A DNA stretch of 64,000 bases from Rhodospirillaceae bacterium (GCA_018701215.1 JABIWH010000028.1:101131-165130), one strand, 5' to 3'; shown: positions 17,193 to 26,611, numbered from the stretch's first letter. The notes: generated by a model not told the origin, from the letters alone. Program-made: numbers and translations.

Positions 17193-18363
17193 CCACGCCC
17201 CGTTCACGCAGATCGGCGATGGCCACGCCATCGTAGCCCAACTGGCCCAGAACCTCGTCGGTATGCTGCCCGGTGACGGGCGAGGTACCGGTGGGAGTAT
17301 CAGCCTCGATCTTGGGAATGCCCGGTGGATTCGCGATGGCCCAGGGTTTTTCCAGACCGGCCAGCTCGAGATAGGAAAACAGCTCCGTCGCGGCCACTTG
17401 CGGATGTTCCAGGAATTGGTGAAATTCCTGTAGTATCTCGTTTTGCAGACCCGCATCAGTGAACATATCACGCCAATAAACCGCCGATTTGGTCAAAAAT
17501 ATCGGGCTGAATCGTTGCCACAACAGCTCAGCATGCTCCCTGCGCCCCTCCAGGCCGAGCAGACGATCATCCGCCTTCAGGTCCTCCATACCCAGCAGAT
17601 CGCAAACCGTGTGGAAATCCACATCCTTGACGATGCCCAACTGCAACCAGCCCTCGGCGGTACGGTGAATGCCCGAAGGCGGTGCGCCGGCGCTTTGTAG
17701 GTCACGATGGGACGCCATCATGATGCGGATGCCGCTAAGATTGGCGGCGGCGCGCATCAGGGAGACGTCAAGGTAGCGCCCCCCTCCGCCCGGCGCATCG
17801 CGCTTGGCATGTAACGCCGGTGCCACGGCCTGAAAGCCAAACAGTGCCGTCGCCATATCGACGACAATCGTATTGGAGCGATGAGGGACGGCGTCATTCC
17901 CCGCATTGTCCAACATGAAGCCGGTGAAGGCCTGCAAGACGGGGTCCATGGCCGGTTTATCGCGCAGTGGCCCGTTCTGACCAAAACCCGAAATCGAAGC
18001 GTAAATCAGGCCGGGGTTCATTGCCATCAGACGTTCATGACCAAAGCCCAGACGGTCGATCACGCCGGGGCGGAAACCTTCGAGAAAGATATCCGCATCC
18101 GCCACCAGGGCATCGATAATGGCGGGCGCTTCCGCGCTTTTCAGATCGATGGCCAGGCTGCGCTTGCCCAGGGAGCCGATGAAGGAGAATTCCGTATGAT
18201 CGGATATTGGCGTGCCGAGAACCCGGGCCCAGTCGCCCTGCAACGGCTCCACCTTGACCACATCGGCGCCATGCTGGGCCAGCAACATGGCACAATAAGG
18301 ACCGGCGATACCCTGGCTGAGGTCGACCACCTTGACGCCCTCGTAGGGCCTTTCGAAACTCAT
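17173..18363 (-). CDS. CaiB/BaiF CoA-transferase family protein (copy A)
   Basis: Class III CoA-transferase of 396 residues. It should move CoA between carboxylic acids by a ping-pong mechanism on an aspartate; Asp169 in VVDMATALFGFQ matches the formyl-CoA transferase nucleophile position. The N-terminal VVDLSQGIAGPYCAMLLAQ and EGFRPGVIDRLGFGHE are family hallmarks. The start ATG has GAGGAG seven bases upstream. It is a tandem duplicate of the next upstream gene, with 9 bases between the coding regions. By hand count 134 of the first 170 residues are identical between the copies. Both lie in a leftward operon with the metallo-hydrolase gene at 19580. Confidence 0.92.
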   Translation of the reverse strand: MSFERPYEGVKVVDLSQGIAGPYCAMLLAQHGADVVKVEPLQGDWARVLGTPISDHTEFSFIGSLGKRSLAIDLKSAEAPAIIDALVADADIFLEGFRPGVIDRLGFGHERLMAMNPGLIYASISGFGQNGPLRDKPAMDPVLQAFTGFMLDNAGNDAVPHRSNTIVVDMATALFGFQAVAPALHAKRDAPGGGGRYLDVSLMRAAANLSGIRIMMASHRDLQSAGAPPSGIHRTAEGWLQLGIVKDVDFHTVCDLLGMEDLKADDRLLGLEGRREHAELLWQRFSPIFLTKSAVYWRDMFTDAGLQNEILQEFHQFLEHPQVAATELFSYLELAGLEKPWAIANPPGIPKIEADTPTGTSPVTGQHTDEVLGQLGYDGVAIADLRERGVVTTWSG

Positions 18364-18373
18364 GGCAAACTCC

Positions 18374-19564
18374 TCATCCGGTCCACGTGGTGATCACGCC
18401 CCGTTGCCGCAGATCGGCGATGAAATCGGCGTCATGCCCCAGTTGCACCAGCACCTCGTCGCTATGCTGTCCCGTGACGGGCGAGACACCAAACGAGGTA
18501 TCCGGCTCGATCTTGGGTATGCCCGGTGGGTTGGGCATGGGCATGGGCTGTTCCAAGCCGGCGAGAGGAATATAGGAAAACAGCTCCGTCTCGCGCACTT
18601 GCGGATGGGCCAGAAACTCGTTGAAGCTCTGCAACATCTCGTTTTGCAGGCCGGCCCCGGTGAATATTTCGCGCCACTGGGCCGCCGGCTTGCTCAACAG
18701 AGCCTCCGCCACGCCATCCAATAGCATATCCGCCTGGGCCCGGCGGCCCTCGTTGCCACGCAAGCTTTCATCCGCCTTCCAGTCATCCCGGCCCAGTATG
18801 TCGCACAGGGCCAGAAAATCCTTATCCTGTAGGGTGACCAGTTGCAGCCAGCCCTCGGCGGTCTTGAAAATACCCGATGGCGTGGTCCGCAGGTTTCGCT
18901 GCAACTCGCCCTCCTGGGAGGCGGTCATGACACGGATAACACTGAGATTGGCCGCGCCCCGCATCAAGGAAATATCCAGATAGCGTCCCTTGGCCCCATC
19001 GCGCTTGCCATACAGGGCCGGCGTCACGGCCTGAAAGGCGTACAGCGCCGTGGACATATCATTGATCACCGTATGGGTACGATGGGGAATGCCATCCTCG
19101 CCCTTGTTGTCCAGCATGTAGCCGGTAAAGGCCTGCAATACGGGGTCCATGGCCGGCTTGCCGCGCAACGGCCCAACCTGGCCGAAGCCCGAGATCGAGA
19201 CATAGATCAGGCCCGGATTAAGCGCCATCAGACGTTCGTGACCATAGCCGAGACGGTCGATCACACCGGGGCGAAAGCCTTCGAAAAATACATCCGCCTC
19301 GGCCACCAGGGCATCAATGATGCCACGGGCTTCGTCGCTCTTCAGATCGATGGCCAGGCTGCGTTTGCCAAAGTTGGCGATAAAGGAATAATCCGTATGA
19401 TTGCCGTTGGAAGCACCCAAGCCACGGGCCCAATCACCCTGCAACGGCTCCACCTTCACAACCTCGGCGCCATGCTGGGCCAGCAGCATGGCGCAATAAG
19501 GCCCGGCGATGCCCTGGCTCATATCGAGCACTTTGATGCCCTCGTAGGGCCTTTCGAAACTCAT
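18374..19564 (-). CDS. CaiB/BaiF CoA-transferase family protein (copy B)
   Basis: Class III CoA-transferase, also 396 residues, with the predicted nucleophile Asp169 in INDMSTALYAFQ. It begins with the same nine residues as copy A (MSFERPYEG) and shares most of the chain. The main differences cluster at residues 51-64, 151-169 and in the C-terminal third near 215-290, regions likely to shape the acyl pocket. The two copies may form homodimers of different specificity or a heterodimer; both are inferences. It lies 15 bases downstream of the metallo-beta-lactamase-fold gene. Confidence 0.92.
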   Translation of the reverse strand: MSFERPYEGIKVLDMSQGIAGPYCAMLLAQHGAEVVKVEPLQGDWARGLGASNGNHTDYSFIANFGKRSLAIDLKSDEARGIIDALVAEADVFFEGFRPGVIDRLGYGHERLMALNPGLIYVSISGFGQVGPLRGKPAMDPVLQAFTGYMLDNKGEDGIPHRTHTVINDMSTALYAFQAVTPALYGKRDGAKGRYLDISLMRGAANLSVIRVMTASQEGELQRNLRTTPSGIFKTAEGWLQLVTLQDKDFLALCDILGRDDWKADESLRGNEGRRAQADMLLDGVAEALLSKPAAQWREIFTGAGLQNEMLQSFNEFLAHPQVRETELFSYIPLAGLEQPMPMPNPPGIPKIEPDTSFGVSPVTGQHSDEVLVQLGHDADFIADLRQRGVITTWTG

Positions 19565-19579
19565 GGCGGGTGGATACTC

Positions 19580-20434
19580 CTAGACTTCCAAACGATAAAC
19601 GTCGCCGTCACGCTTCAAGTGGCCGGCGGTGGGCGTGTGGAAATGGGTGCCGATGATCAACATCGGCGTATCGGCGTAGCGGGAGAAGACCTCGTGCCGG
19701 GTGCGCCGCGCCTGTTCGGGATCGGTATCGGGGGAGGCCGACCATTCGGGATGGGCGAACTGACAGGGATGATGGATGAAATCGCCGGTAATCATGCCTT
19801 CTTCACCCTGACTTTGGATCAACACCGTGACATGGCCCGGCGAATGGCCCACGGTGGGGATCAGGCTGACTTCGTCGCAGATTTTGTGATCGGTTTCGAC
19901 CAGATCAACCAGGCCCGCATCGAACACGGGCAACACGGAATCCGACATGATCTGCTTGGTCGAGTCTACATCGACGGCGTTCCAATGCTCAAACTCCACC
20001 CGGCCCATCAGATAGCGGGCATTGGGGAATGTCGGCTGCCATTTGCCGTCCACCAGCATGGTATTCCAGCCCACATGATCCACATGCAAATGGGTGCACA
20101 GCACATTGTCGATCCGGTCGGGCGCATAACCCGCCGCCTCCAGATCCGCCAGGAATGTGGTTTGCAATTGGTTCCAGGGAGGGTTGCCCCGCTCCTTGTC
20201 ATTACCAACACAGGTATCGACCACGATGGTACGGTCCGGCGTCTCGATAATCAGGGCATGGATGGAACCACGCATGCGGCCGCTTTCATCGACAAAGTGA
20301 GGATACAGCCAGGGAATCTCCTTGAGGATTTCCCGCTTGGCGTCAGGCAGAATGGGGCTCATACCGCCCGTTGCCTCAATCTCCACCACCCGCGTTACCG
20401 TAACCTCGCCGATCTTCCACTTGCCTTGATGCAT
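19580..20434 (-). CDS. Metallo-beta-lactamase fold hydrolase
   Basis: MBL-fold metallohydrolase of 284 residues with the full metal site: THLHVDHVGW (HxHxDH), His in GHSPGHVTV, Asp in ITGDFIHH and His in IIGTHFHTPT. The start at 20434 has GGAGAC about eight bases upstream; the frame remains open to a TTG at 20458. Members with this layout include lactonases and esterases of catabolic clusters. Next to a Baeyer-Villiger monooxygenase gene and CoA-transferases, opening of a lactone is a reasonable inference. It is the first gene of the leftward operon that continues with two CoA-transferases; the 127 bases upstream are AT-rich and probably hold the promoter. Confidence 0.88.
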   Translation of the reverse strand: MHQGKWKIGEVTVTRVVEIEATGGMSPILPDAKREILKEIPWLYPHFVDESGRMRGSIHALIIETPDRTIVVDTCVGNDKERGNPPWNQLQTTFLADLEAAGYAPDRIDNVLCTHLHVDHVGWNTMLVDGKWQPTFPNARYLMGRVEFEHWNAVDVDSTKQIMSDSVLPVFDAGLVDLVETDHKICDEVSLIPTVGHSPGHVTVLIQSQGEEGMITGDFIHHPCQFAHPEWSASPDTDPEQARRTRHEVFSRYADTPMLIIGTHFHTPTAGHLKRDGDVYRLEV

Positions 20435-20561
20435 CGTTTGCCGTCTCCATTCGCGCAATTACCCCCACGCACATCAGCTTAATGCACGCAAGAAATCAAA
20501 ATTAACTATTTTATTTCAATTGGTTGCAACGCAATTTTAATGTCAACCAACAGAAAGATAC

Positions 20562-21938
20562 TCATCCCGCCTGCCAGTCCGCCATATGGCTCAGCAACCG
20601 GCCCGCATTATCCAGATTTTCCAGATCATGCAGATCCGCCAGTAACGCCTCCGCCTTCGCCTCGCCCAAAAGAGGCACGACCAGGCTGCGGAATTTGCCA
20701 TCGATCTTCAGACCCTGGGCGGCGACATCCTCCGCCGGGACACCCACATCGAAACTACGTTCAAAGGTCTGACCATCGTGCAAGGTAATCTTGGCGGTGG
20801 ATAAGGAGGCGGGCCCGCCATCGCCCACCACATTGACCTTGCGGCGCAAGGCAACCAGATTGGGCGCCTGGGCGTTGACATCGGAATAACTTTCGATGTT
20901 GGCCGTATCCTGCCCGGCAAGGGCAAAGGCCGCCGTATGGCGCAGGCTGAATTTGACCTCCAGGCCGGTGTCGGGCTCCTGAATATTGCAGACCGCCAAG
21001 GACCCGGAAAAGACCGACAGATCGACGTGATCGATCTGGTCCGGATCAATTTGCGCCTCGTCACGCAGATCCCGCAGAATTTCGATCGTCGAATGGGTCA
21101 TATAACAGGCGGCGTGAAACTTGAACAAATTCTCCCGCACATGAAAGCCGCGCTTCGGCATCTCGGTGGCACGGTCAACGTTGAAATCATCACTTTGGCT
21201 ATCCGCAAAACCCTGGCTGACCTCGAGCATATCCGGGCGCGAGGTAAAGCCGCGTTTCGCCAGGCGCGCCGCCAGCAGACCGTTGCCCGCCGCCTTGCCC
21301 GCATGCAACGGCTTGCACATGGTGCCGAACTGCGATTTCAGGCCCGCGGCTTGGGTGGCCGCGATACCAAAGGCTCTGGCCATGGCCTCGCCATCCAGTT
21401 CCAGCAAGCGGCCAACAGCCGCCGCCGCGCCGAAACTGCCGACCGTGGCCGTGGCATGGAAGCCTTTTGCGTAATGGCTGGGCGATACCAAACTGCCGAC
21501 ACGGCATTCGGCTTCATAGCCGGCCACGAAGGCGGTTATCAGATCGCGGCCCGATACACCCAGATCCTCGGCTACCGCCAGGACCGCCGCGCCGACTTGC
21601 GCCGTCGGGTGCCCGCCCATGGCGCGGGCGACATCGTCATAGTCCAGGGCGTGCGAGCCGCTGCCGTTGACCAGGCAGGCTTGCGCCAGGGTGCCCTTGG
21701 TGCCAGAGCCAATCAACGTGGCGCGGGGCGCACCGCCTTCCTCCATGGCCTCCGCCGCCAGGATCGCCGTCAAAGGCTCCCCGGCGCCAGCCAAGGTGAC
21801 GGCGAACCAATCGATCAGACATTGTTTGGCCACCGCCAGGCTGTCGGCGTCAATATCCTCGAAACGAAGATCGGCGGCGCCCTGCGCCAGGATTTCAGTG
21901 ACCGGGGTGGTGACTTCTGCAAGTGCGGGAGAGCTCAT
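20562..21938 (-). CDS. MmgE/PrpD family protein
   Basis: Member of the MmgE/PrpD family (2-methylcitrate dehydratase and relatives), 458 residues, the usual length. It starts with GAGGATACC eight bases before the ATG. Conserved features are the helical N-terminal LIDWFAVTLAGAGEPL region, GSGSHALDYDDV, and the middle KRGFHVRENLFKFHAACYMTHS. The family includes dehydratases, isomerases and cis-aconitate decarboxylase, so the activity cannot be named. It is divergent from the monooxygenase gene across a 226-base gap and may supply a hydration or dehydration step in the same pathway. Confidence 0.9.
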   Translation of the reverse strand: MSSPALAEVTTPVTEILAQGAADLRFEDIDADSLAVAKQCLIDWFAVTLAGAGEPLTAILAAEAMEEGGAPRATLIGSGTKGTLAQACLVNGSGSHALDYDDVARAMGGHPTAQVGAAVLAVAEDLGVSGRDLITAFVAGYEAECRVGSLVSPSHYAKGFHATATVGSFGAAAAVGRLLELDGEAMARAFGIAATQAAGLKSQFGTMCKPLHAGKAAGNGLLAARLAKRGFTSRPDMLEVSQGFADSQSDDFNVDRATEMPKRGFHVRENLFKFHAACYMTHSTIEILRDLRDEAQIDPDQIDHVDLSVFSGSLAVCNIQEPDTGLEVKFSLRHTAAFALAGQDTANIESYSDVNAQAPNLVALRRKVNVVGDGGPASLSTAKITLHDGQTFERSFDVGVPAEDVAAQGLKIDGKFRSLVVPLLGEAKAEALLADLHDLENLDNAGRLLSHMADWQAG

Positions 21939-22164
21939 TTTGGTATCCTCGTACTGGTTTCCTCGATGGCCGTATTTTTATCCTTGCCAAGTTTGTCCTC
22001 TTGGCGCGCCTATGTCCAATCTTCCCTAACATGACTTGCGCATGAGTTCTCCCTATCGCGGGTCAGGCGATATTTGCGCCAGATCAAAATCTCGACCATA
22101 AACTGTGCTATATGCTGTCACGCGGCGCGGTTTCAGCCGCCAGGAAACAATTTGGGAGTAGATT

Positions 22165-23667
22165 ATGAGTGTCGCGGCGGAAGTTGAGACGAACAGTGCA
22201 GAAGACGTTGAACATTTCGATGTTTTGATCGTCGGCGCGGGCATTTCCGGCATTGATGCGGCTTATTATCTACAAAAGGACTGCCCCGGAAAAAGTTTTG
22301 CCTTGCTGGAAGTGCAGGAAAGTTTCGGCGGTACATGGCTGACCCATAAATACCCCGGTATCCGATCCGACAGCGATCTTTTCACCTTCGGTTACGGCTG
22401 GAAGCCTTGGAAGGGTGTGCCGATCGCCACGGCCGAGGAAATTCTCACCTACCTTGACGAAGCCCTCGACGAGAATGATATCCGCCGCCACATCCGCTTT
22501 CAGCACGGCATCAAGAACGCCACCTGGTCCAGCGAGGACAAGCAATGGACGTTGGAGGCGGTGCGCGGCGACAGCGGTGAACAAGTCGAATTTACCTGCA
22601 ATTTTCTTTGGATGTGCCAGGGCTACTATCGCCATTCCGAAGGCTACACACCAAAATTCCCCGGCGTCGAGCGTTTCAAAGGCACCATCGTACATCCCCA
22701 GACCTGGCCGGAAGATCTGGATTACAAGGACAAGAATGTTCTGGTTATCGGCTCCGGCGCCACGGCGGCCACCATTATCCCGGCCATGGCGGAAGACTGC
22801 GCCCATATCACCATGCTGCAACGTTCGCCGACCTTTTTTCATGCCGGCGAGAACCGCAATGATACAGCCGATATGCTGCGCGAACTGGATGTCCCGGACG
22901 AGTGGACCCACGAAATCGCCCGCCGCAAGATCCTGCTGGATCAAAAAACCATCACACACAGATCGTTCAACGACTCGGAGGCGCTAAAAGAGGAATTGAT
23001 CACCGGCACCAAGGCGTATCTGCCCGATGACTATGACGTGGAAAAGCACTTCACGCCCAGTTACCGGCCCTGGCGCCAGCGCCTGGCCTTCGTGCCGAAC
23101 GGCGATCTGTTCAAGGGCATCGCCTCGGGCAAGGCATCCGTGGTCACCGACCAGATCGAGACCTTCACGGAAAAAGGCATCCTGCTGCAGTCCGGCGAGG
23201 AGCTGGAAGCCGATATCATCGTCACCGCCACCGGGTTTAACCTAAGCGCCCTGGGCGACATCAACTTTACCATTGATGACGAACCGTTGAACTTCGCCGA
23301 TACCTGGGCCCATCGCGGCATACTTTTTTCGGGCATTCCCAACATGGCCTGGGTGTTCGGTTACCTGCGGACAAGTTGGACCATGCGCGCGGACATGGTG
23401 GCGGAATTCGTCTGCCGCCTGCTCAATCACATGGCGGACACCGGCGCGGACGTGGTCACGCCGCAACTGCGCGAAGAAGACCAGGATATGCCCGAGCGGC
23501 CCTGGGTCGACCCCCATAACTTCAATGCCGGTTATCTGGCGCGCCTGATGCATATCATGCCGAAACAGGGCGATCACGATCCCTGGCTTCATACTCAGGA
23601 TTATTACACCGACAAGGACACTCTGCCGGCGGCGGATCTGGACGACGGCACGCTAGTTTATAAATAG
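22165..23667 (+). CDS. EthA-like Baeyer-Villiger flavin monooxygenase
   Basis: FAD- and NADPH-dependent monooxygenase, 500 residues, that would insert oxygen next to a ketone. It has the FAD Rossmann motif VGAGISGIDAAYYLQ, the type I BVMO fingerprint FKGTIVHPQTW with the expected FxGxxxHxxxW pattern, and the NADPH motif VIGSGATAATII. It closely follows the mycobacterial ethionamide activator EthA in several blocks as I recall them (YPGIRSDSDLFTFG, RQRLAFVPNGDLF, WTMRADMVAEFVCRLLN). GGGAG is eight bases before the ATG. It is divergent from the PrpD gene and abuts the convergent cyclase gene with no spacer. It probably starts ring or chain cleavage; the natural ketone is unknown. Confidence 0.92.
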   Translation: MSVAAEVETNSAEDVEHFDVLIVGAGISGIDAAYYLQKDCPGKSFALLEVQESFGGTWLTHKYPGIRSDSDLFTFGYGWKPWKGVPIATAEEILTYLDEALDENDIRRHIRFQHGIKNATWSSEDKQWTLEAVRGDSGEQVEFTCNFLWMCQGYYRHSEGYTPKFPGVERFKGTIVHPQTWPEDLDYKDKNVLVIGSGATAATIIPAMAEDCAHITMLQRSPTFFHAGENRNDTADMLRELDVPDEWTHEIARRKILLDQKTITHRSFNDSEALKEELITGTKAYLPDDYDVEKHFTPSYRPWRQRLAFVPNGDLFKGIASGKASVVTDQIETFTEKGILLQSGEELEADIIVTATGFNLSALGDINFTIDDEPLNFADTWAHRGILFSGIPNMAWVFGYLRTSWTMRADMVAEFVCRLLNHMADTGADVVTPQLREEDQDMPERPWVDPHNFNAGYLARLMHIMPKQGDHDPWLHTQDYYTDKDTLPAADLDDGTLVYK

Positions 23668-25191
23668 TTAAACCTTGGTGATATAGATCTCCGTCGCCGG
23701 CGCGATATTGCGCAGGTCGTGCCGGCCTAGCGAGACCATGGCATTGGGCAGATAGTGCTGAACGGCGCCTGAAAACAGCAAAGGCTGATCCAGCAGCTTG
23801 CATTGTTCAGACAAACGCGCAGCCAGATTGGCAGCGCTGCCGATGACCGTGAAATCCAGCCGCTCCGGCGCGCCCACGTTGCCGAACGTGACTTCGCCCA
23901 GGTGCACGCCGATAGCACAGCGCAACGGCGGATCCTCGGTCTTGGCCAGGCGAGCGACGATTTCCTCCGCCGCCGCCTGCGCCAGAGTGCAAGCAGCCGC
24001 CGGATCGTCATCGACCGGAAAGATCGCCAGGACACCGTCACCGATGAATTTCAAAACCTCGCCCCAGCGCGACAGGATCGGCTCGGAGACGGCTTCAAAG
24101 AAATCGTTCAACAAATCCAGATAAGCCCGTCGCGGCAGGGATGCCGCCAACTGGGTTGAATTACGCAGATCGCAAAACAGAATCGCGGCCCGAATTTCTT
24201 CACCCGCGCCGCGCTGGGTCTGACCGTTCAGAACCCGGGCACCCGAACGCTGGCCCAGATATGTCGTCAACAGGGTGCGGGTATTTTGCCGCTCCGTCAG
24301 GGTCTCGTAAAATCGGCTGAGACCAAAGACGCATTGATATACGGCGCCCAGATCGGCCGTCGAAAAACCCGCCGGGTCGTCCGATGTCAGGGTCAGGGTA
24401 TTGATCTGACCATCGGAGAACGGCAGCGGCATGGCGACATAATCGGTCGCGCCCTGTTGGCGCAATTCCTCCATGATGGGGAAACGAAACTCAGACGCGC
24501 CGGCCTGGTCGAGGCGTTGACGCACGCCGCCCAGGCCCTCGCTGACGTGACGAACCGGACTTTCCAGATAGGCGGGTTCCTGCAACATGCCATGCGGCGT
24601 GCCGCCTTCCACGACGCCATCGCGATCACGCATCCAATTGTAGTGCCGGCCCGCCAATTGCGGATGCAAGGTCCAAATCCCGACGCCCAGGCGCCATAAC
24701 GGCACGCCCATGGCCAGCATGCACTGCGCGAATTGCTCGGTCAGCTCGGCCGGGGTTTTACACGTCCAGGCTTCCTGTAGCAGCCAATCCACCAGCGGAC
24801 CCGACACGCCCACGTTCTGTGCTTCCTGGCTGAGAGGTTGATCCAGGGCGCGATCGAAAAAGGCGATATGCCCGGCCACGTCTTCTGCTTCAGCGAACGG
24901 TGCTTCGTAGCTAAAGGCGGCATTTTCGATCAAGCCGTCCGGCAAAGCCAAATGCCAATAACTGGCCGTACCCTTGAAGGGGCAAAATGTACGGAATTCC
25001 GATGGCCGCAACACGGCCTCGACTACATCCTGGCGCGGAAAATAGAGATAGGATGTTAAACCCGTTTCATGCATCAACAACGGCACGGCGCTGTCGGCCA
25101 GAACCAAACCGCCGTGCAGCGCGCGGGCGGGCTGCTTGGCCGTTTCGACGGTTATGGAATATTGTTGGGCACCATCCATGTTCGATATCAT
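23668..25191 (-). CDS. DUF427 domain - class III adenylate cyclase fusion
   Basis: Soluble class III adenylate cyclase of 507 residues with an unusual N-terminus. Residues about 10-115 match DUF427 (VLADS, YFPRQDVVEAVL, TFCPFKGTASYW). A middle domain (MGVPLWRLGVGIWTLHPQLAG) resembles the sensor part of rhizobial cyclases. The C-terminal cyclase has metal aspartates near residues 341 (FCDLRNST) and 385 (FIGDGVLAIFP), lysine in EVLKFIGDG and aspartate in LDFTVIGSAANLAAR, which specify ATP. No clear ribosome site precedes the ATG at 25191; 25179 is an alternative. It is divergent from a membrane-bound cyclase gene across 91 bases. It should make cAMP; the signal sensed is unknown. Confidence 0.88.
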   Translation of the reverse strand: MISNMDGAQQYSITVETAKQPARALHGGLVLADSAVPLLMHETGLTSYLYFPRQDVVEAVLRPSEFRTFCPFKGTASYWHLALPDGLIENAAFSYEAPFAEAEDVAGHIAFFDRALDQPLSQEAQNVGVSGPLVDWLLQEAWTCKTPAELTEQFAQCMLAMGVPLWRLGVGIWTLHPQLAGRHYNWMRDRDGVVEGGTPHGMLQEPAYLESPVRHVSEGLGGVRQRLDQAGASEFRFPIMEELRQQGATDYVAMPLPFSDGQINTLTLTSDDPAGFSTADLGAVYQCVFGLSRFYETLTERQNTRTLLTTYLGQRSGARVLNGQTQRGAGEEIRAAILFCDLRNSTQLAASLPRRAYLDLLNDFFEAVSEPILSRWGEVLKFIGDGVLAIFPVDDDPAAACTLAQAAAEEIVARLAKTEDPPLRCAIGVHLGEVTFGNVGAPERLDFTVIGSAANLAARLSEQCKLLDQPLLFSGAVQHYLPNAMVSLGRHDLRNIAPATEIYITKV

Positions 25192-25282
25192 TTATGGTCG
25201 GTTAGGTTGCGGTTCAAGGGGTACTGGAAAGCATGGCCGGCCATAACTATTTAGTGGAAGGAAACAGGGGAGCAGGAACGCG

Positions 25283-26611
25283 ATGACGGTCAGCGAGGCA
25301 TTGCCCGACGCAATGGCGGCGGCGAACAAGATATCGGACGACAATGACTGGGGCGCGATGGACCGCCGCTTGGTCTTTCGCGACAATGATCTGGAGTGGG
25401 ATTTCCGCGTTACCGAACGCAGCAGAAATCTTGGCCAGGCCCGCTTCGTGCTGTGGCTGGCCCTGGGCATAGAACTATCCTTCGCCGCGATTGATCCATG
25501 GACCCTGCCCGCCGACGGCATGACCTTCGTTCTCTGGCGCACCATAATTTTGACTTTGGCATTGGTGGCATTGCTCGGTCTGACTTATGCGCCCTTTTTC
25601 CGCACCCGCTGGCCCTTGCTAATGACTTTGGCGGTGCATGTCATGACCGTGGCGAATGGGTTGACCAATGCCATGGTGGACGTGCCGGTGCTGTATTTGG
25701 CTGGCTTCATGTTGTTGGTGCTGGCCAGCTATCTAATCGTGCCCCTGATATTCCAATATTGCATCGGCACCGTCACGACAGCCAGTCTGGTTTATCTGGG
25801 CATTACCGCCCTTGGCGACGTCGCCGACGCCCAGTTATTGGCCATGTTGGCGGCACAATTGGTGGCGGCCAATGTGATCGGCATCGCCGCCTTGTACCGG
25901 GCCGAGCGCTTCCGCCGCCTCGATCATTTGAATGCCCGGCGTTTGGATGATCAGCGGGCCCGCTATCATGATCTGCTGACCTCTATCCTGCCGGCGGCGG
26001 TGGCGGAGCGTTTGCAGCGCGGCGAGACGGTGGTGGATGAACATAGCGACGTCACGGTCTTGTTCGCCGATATTGTCGGCTTCACGGCCATGGCGGCGCG
26101 CAGCCGCCCGGATCAGATCCTTGATTTGTTGAACAAATTGTTTGCCGCCTTTGACGAGATAACCGCACGGCATGGTTTGGAGAAAATAAAAACCATCGGC
26201 GATTGCTATATGGCGGCGGGCGGGGTTTTCGATCACCAGGGCGCCCATGCATCGGCCATGGCGGATCTGGCACTGGCCATGCAAGAGGCGGCGGCCCGGA
26301 TTGATGATCCCGACGGCCAGCCCGTGCGCATACGCATCGGCATTCATGTTGGCGGTCTGACGGCGGGGGTCATTGGCCAACGCCGGTTCATGTATGACCT
26401 CTGGGGCGACACGGTCAACATCGCCTCGCGCATGCAGAGCCTGGGAGAGCCGGACTGTATTCAGGTCTCGGACGACCTGCGCCGGCGTCTTGATTCCAGC
26501 TATCGGCTTGACCCGCGCGGCGAAATCGATGTTAAGGGTAAGGGAGCGATGTCGACTTGGTACCTGCTGGGCCGAGATGGCGGAATAAATGCCGAAGAGG
26601 ACGTTTCATGA
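25283..26611 (+). CDS. Membrane-anchored class III adenylate cyclase
   Basis: Adenylate cyclase of 442 residues. The N-terminal half has about six hydrophobic segments between residues 50 and 215 and should lie in the inner membrane. The cytoplasmic catalytic domain begins near residue 235 (LLTSILPAAVAERLQRGE). Metal aspartates are near 263 (VLFADIVGF) and 307 (TIGDCYMAAGG), with lysine in EKIKTIGD and aspartate, asparagine and arginine in YDLWGDTVNIASRM, consistent with ATP as substrate. It resembles the Rv1625c/Cya style. The gene is divergent from another cyclase gene and overlaps the following esterase gene by four bases. Confidence 0.92.
   Translation: MTVSEALPDAMAAANKISDDNDWGAMDRRLVFRDNDLEWDFRVTERSRNLGQARFVLWLALGIELSFAAIDPWTLPADGMTFVLWRTIILTLALVALLGLTYAPFFRTRWPLLMTLAVHVMTVANGLTNAMVDVPVLYLAGFMLLVLASYLIVPLIFQYCIGTVTTASLVYLGITALGDVADAQLLAMLAAQLVAANVIGIAALYRAERFRRLDHLNARRLDDQRARYHDLLTSILPAAVAERLQRGETVVDEHSDVTVLFADIVGFTAMAARSRPDQILDLLNKLFAAFDEITARHGLEKIKTIGDCYMAAGGVFDHQGAHASAMADLALAMQEAAARIDDPDGQPVRIRIGIHVGGLTAGVIGQRRFMYDLWGDTVNIASRMQSLGEPDCIQVSDDLRRRLDSSYRLDPRGEIDVKGKGAMSTWYLLGRDGGINAEEDVS

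Noticed and set aside
18842..20482. A 546-codon + strand open frame opposite copy B CoA-transferase and the metallo-hydrolase
   Set aside because: It runs antisense to two genes with complete catalytic motifs, has no family features and is a typical by-product of GC-rich codon bias.
20937..22034. A 365-codon + strand frame opposite the MmgE/PrpD gene
   Set aside because: Antisense to a full-length family protein and crosses the divergent promoter gap; no recognisable content.
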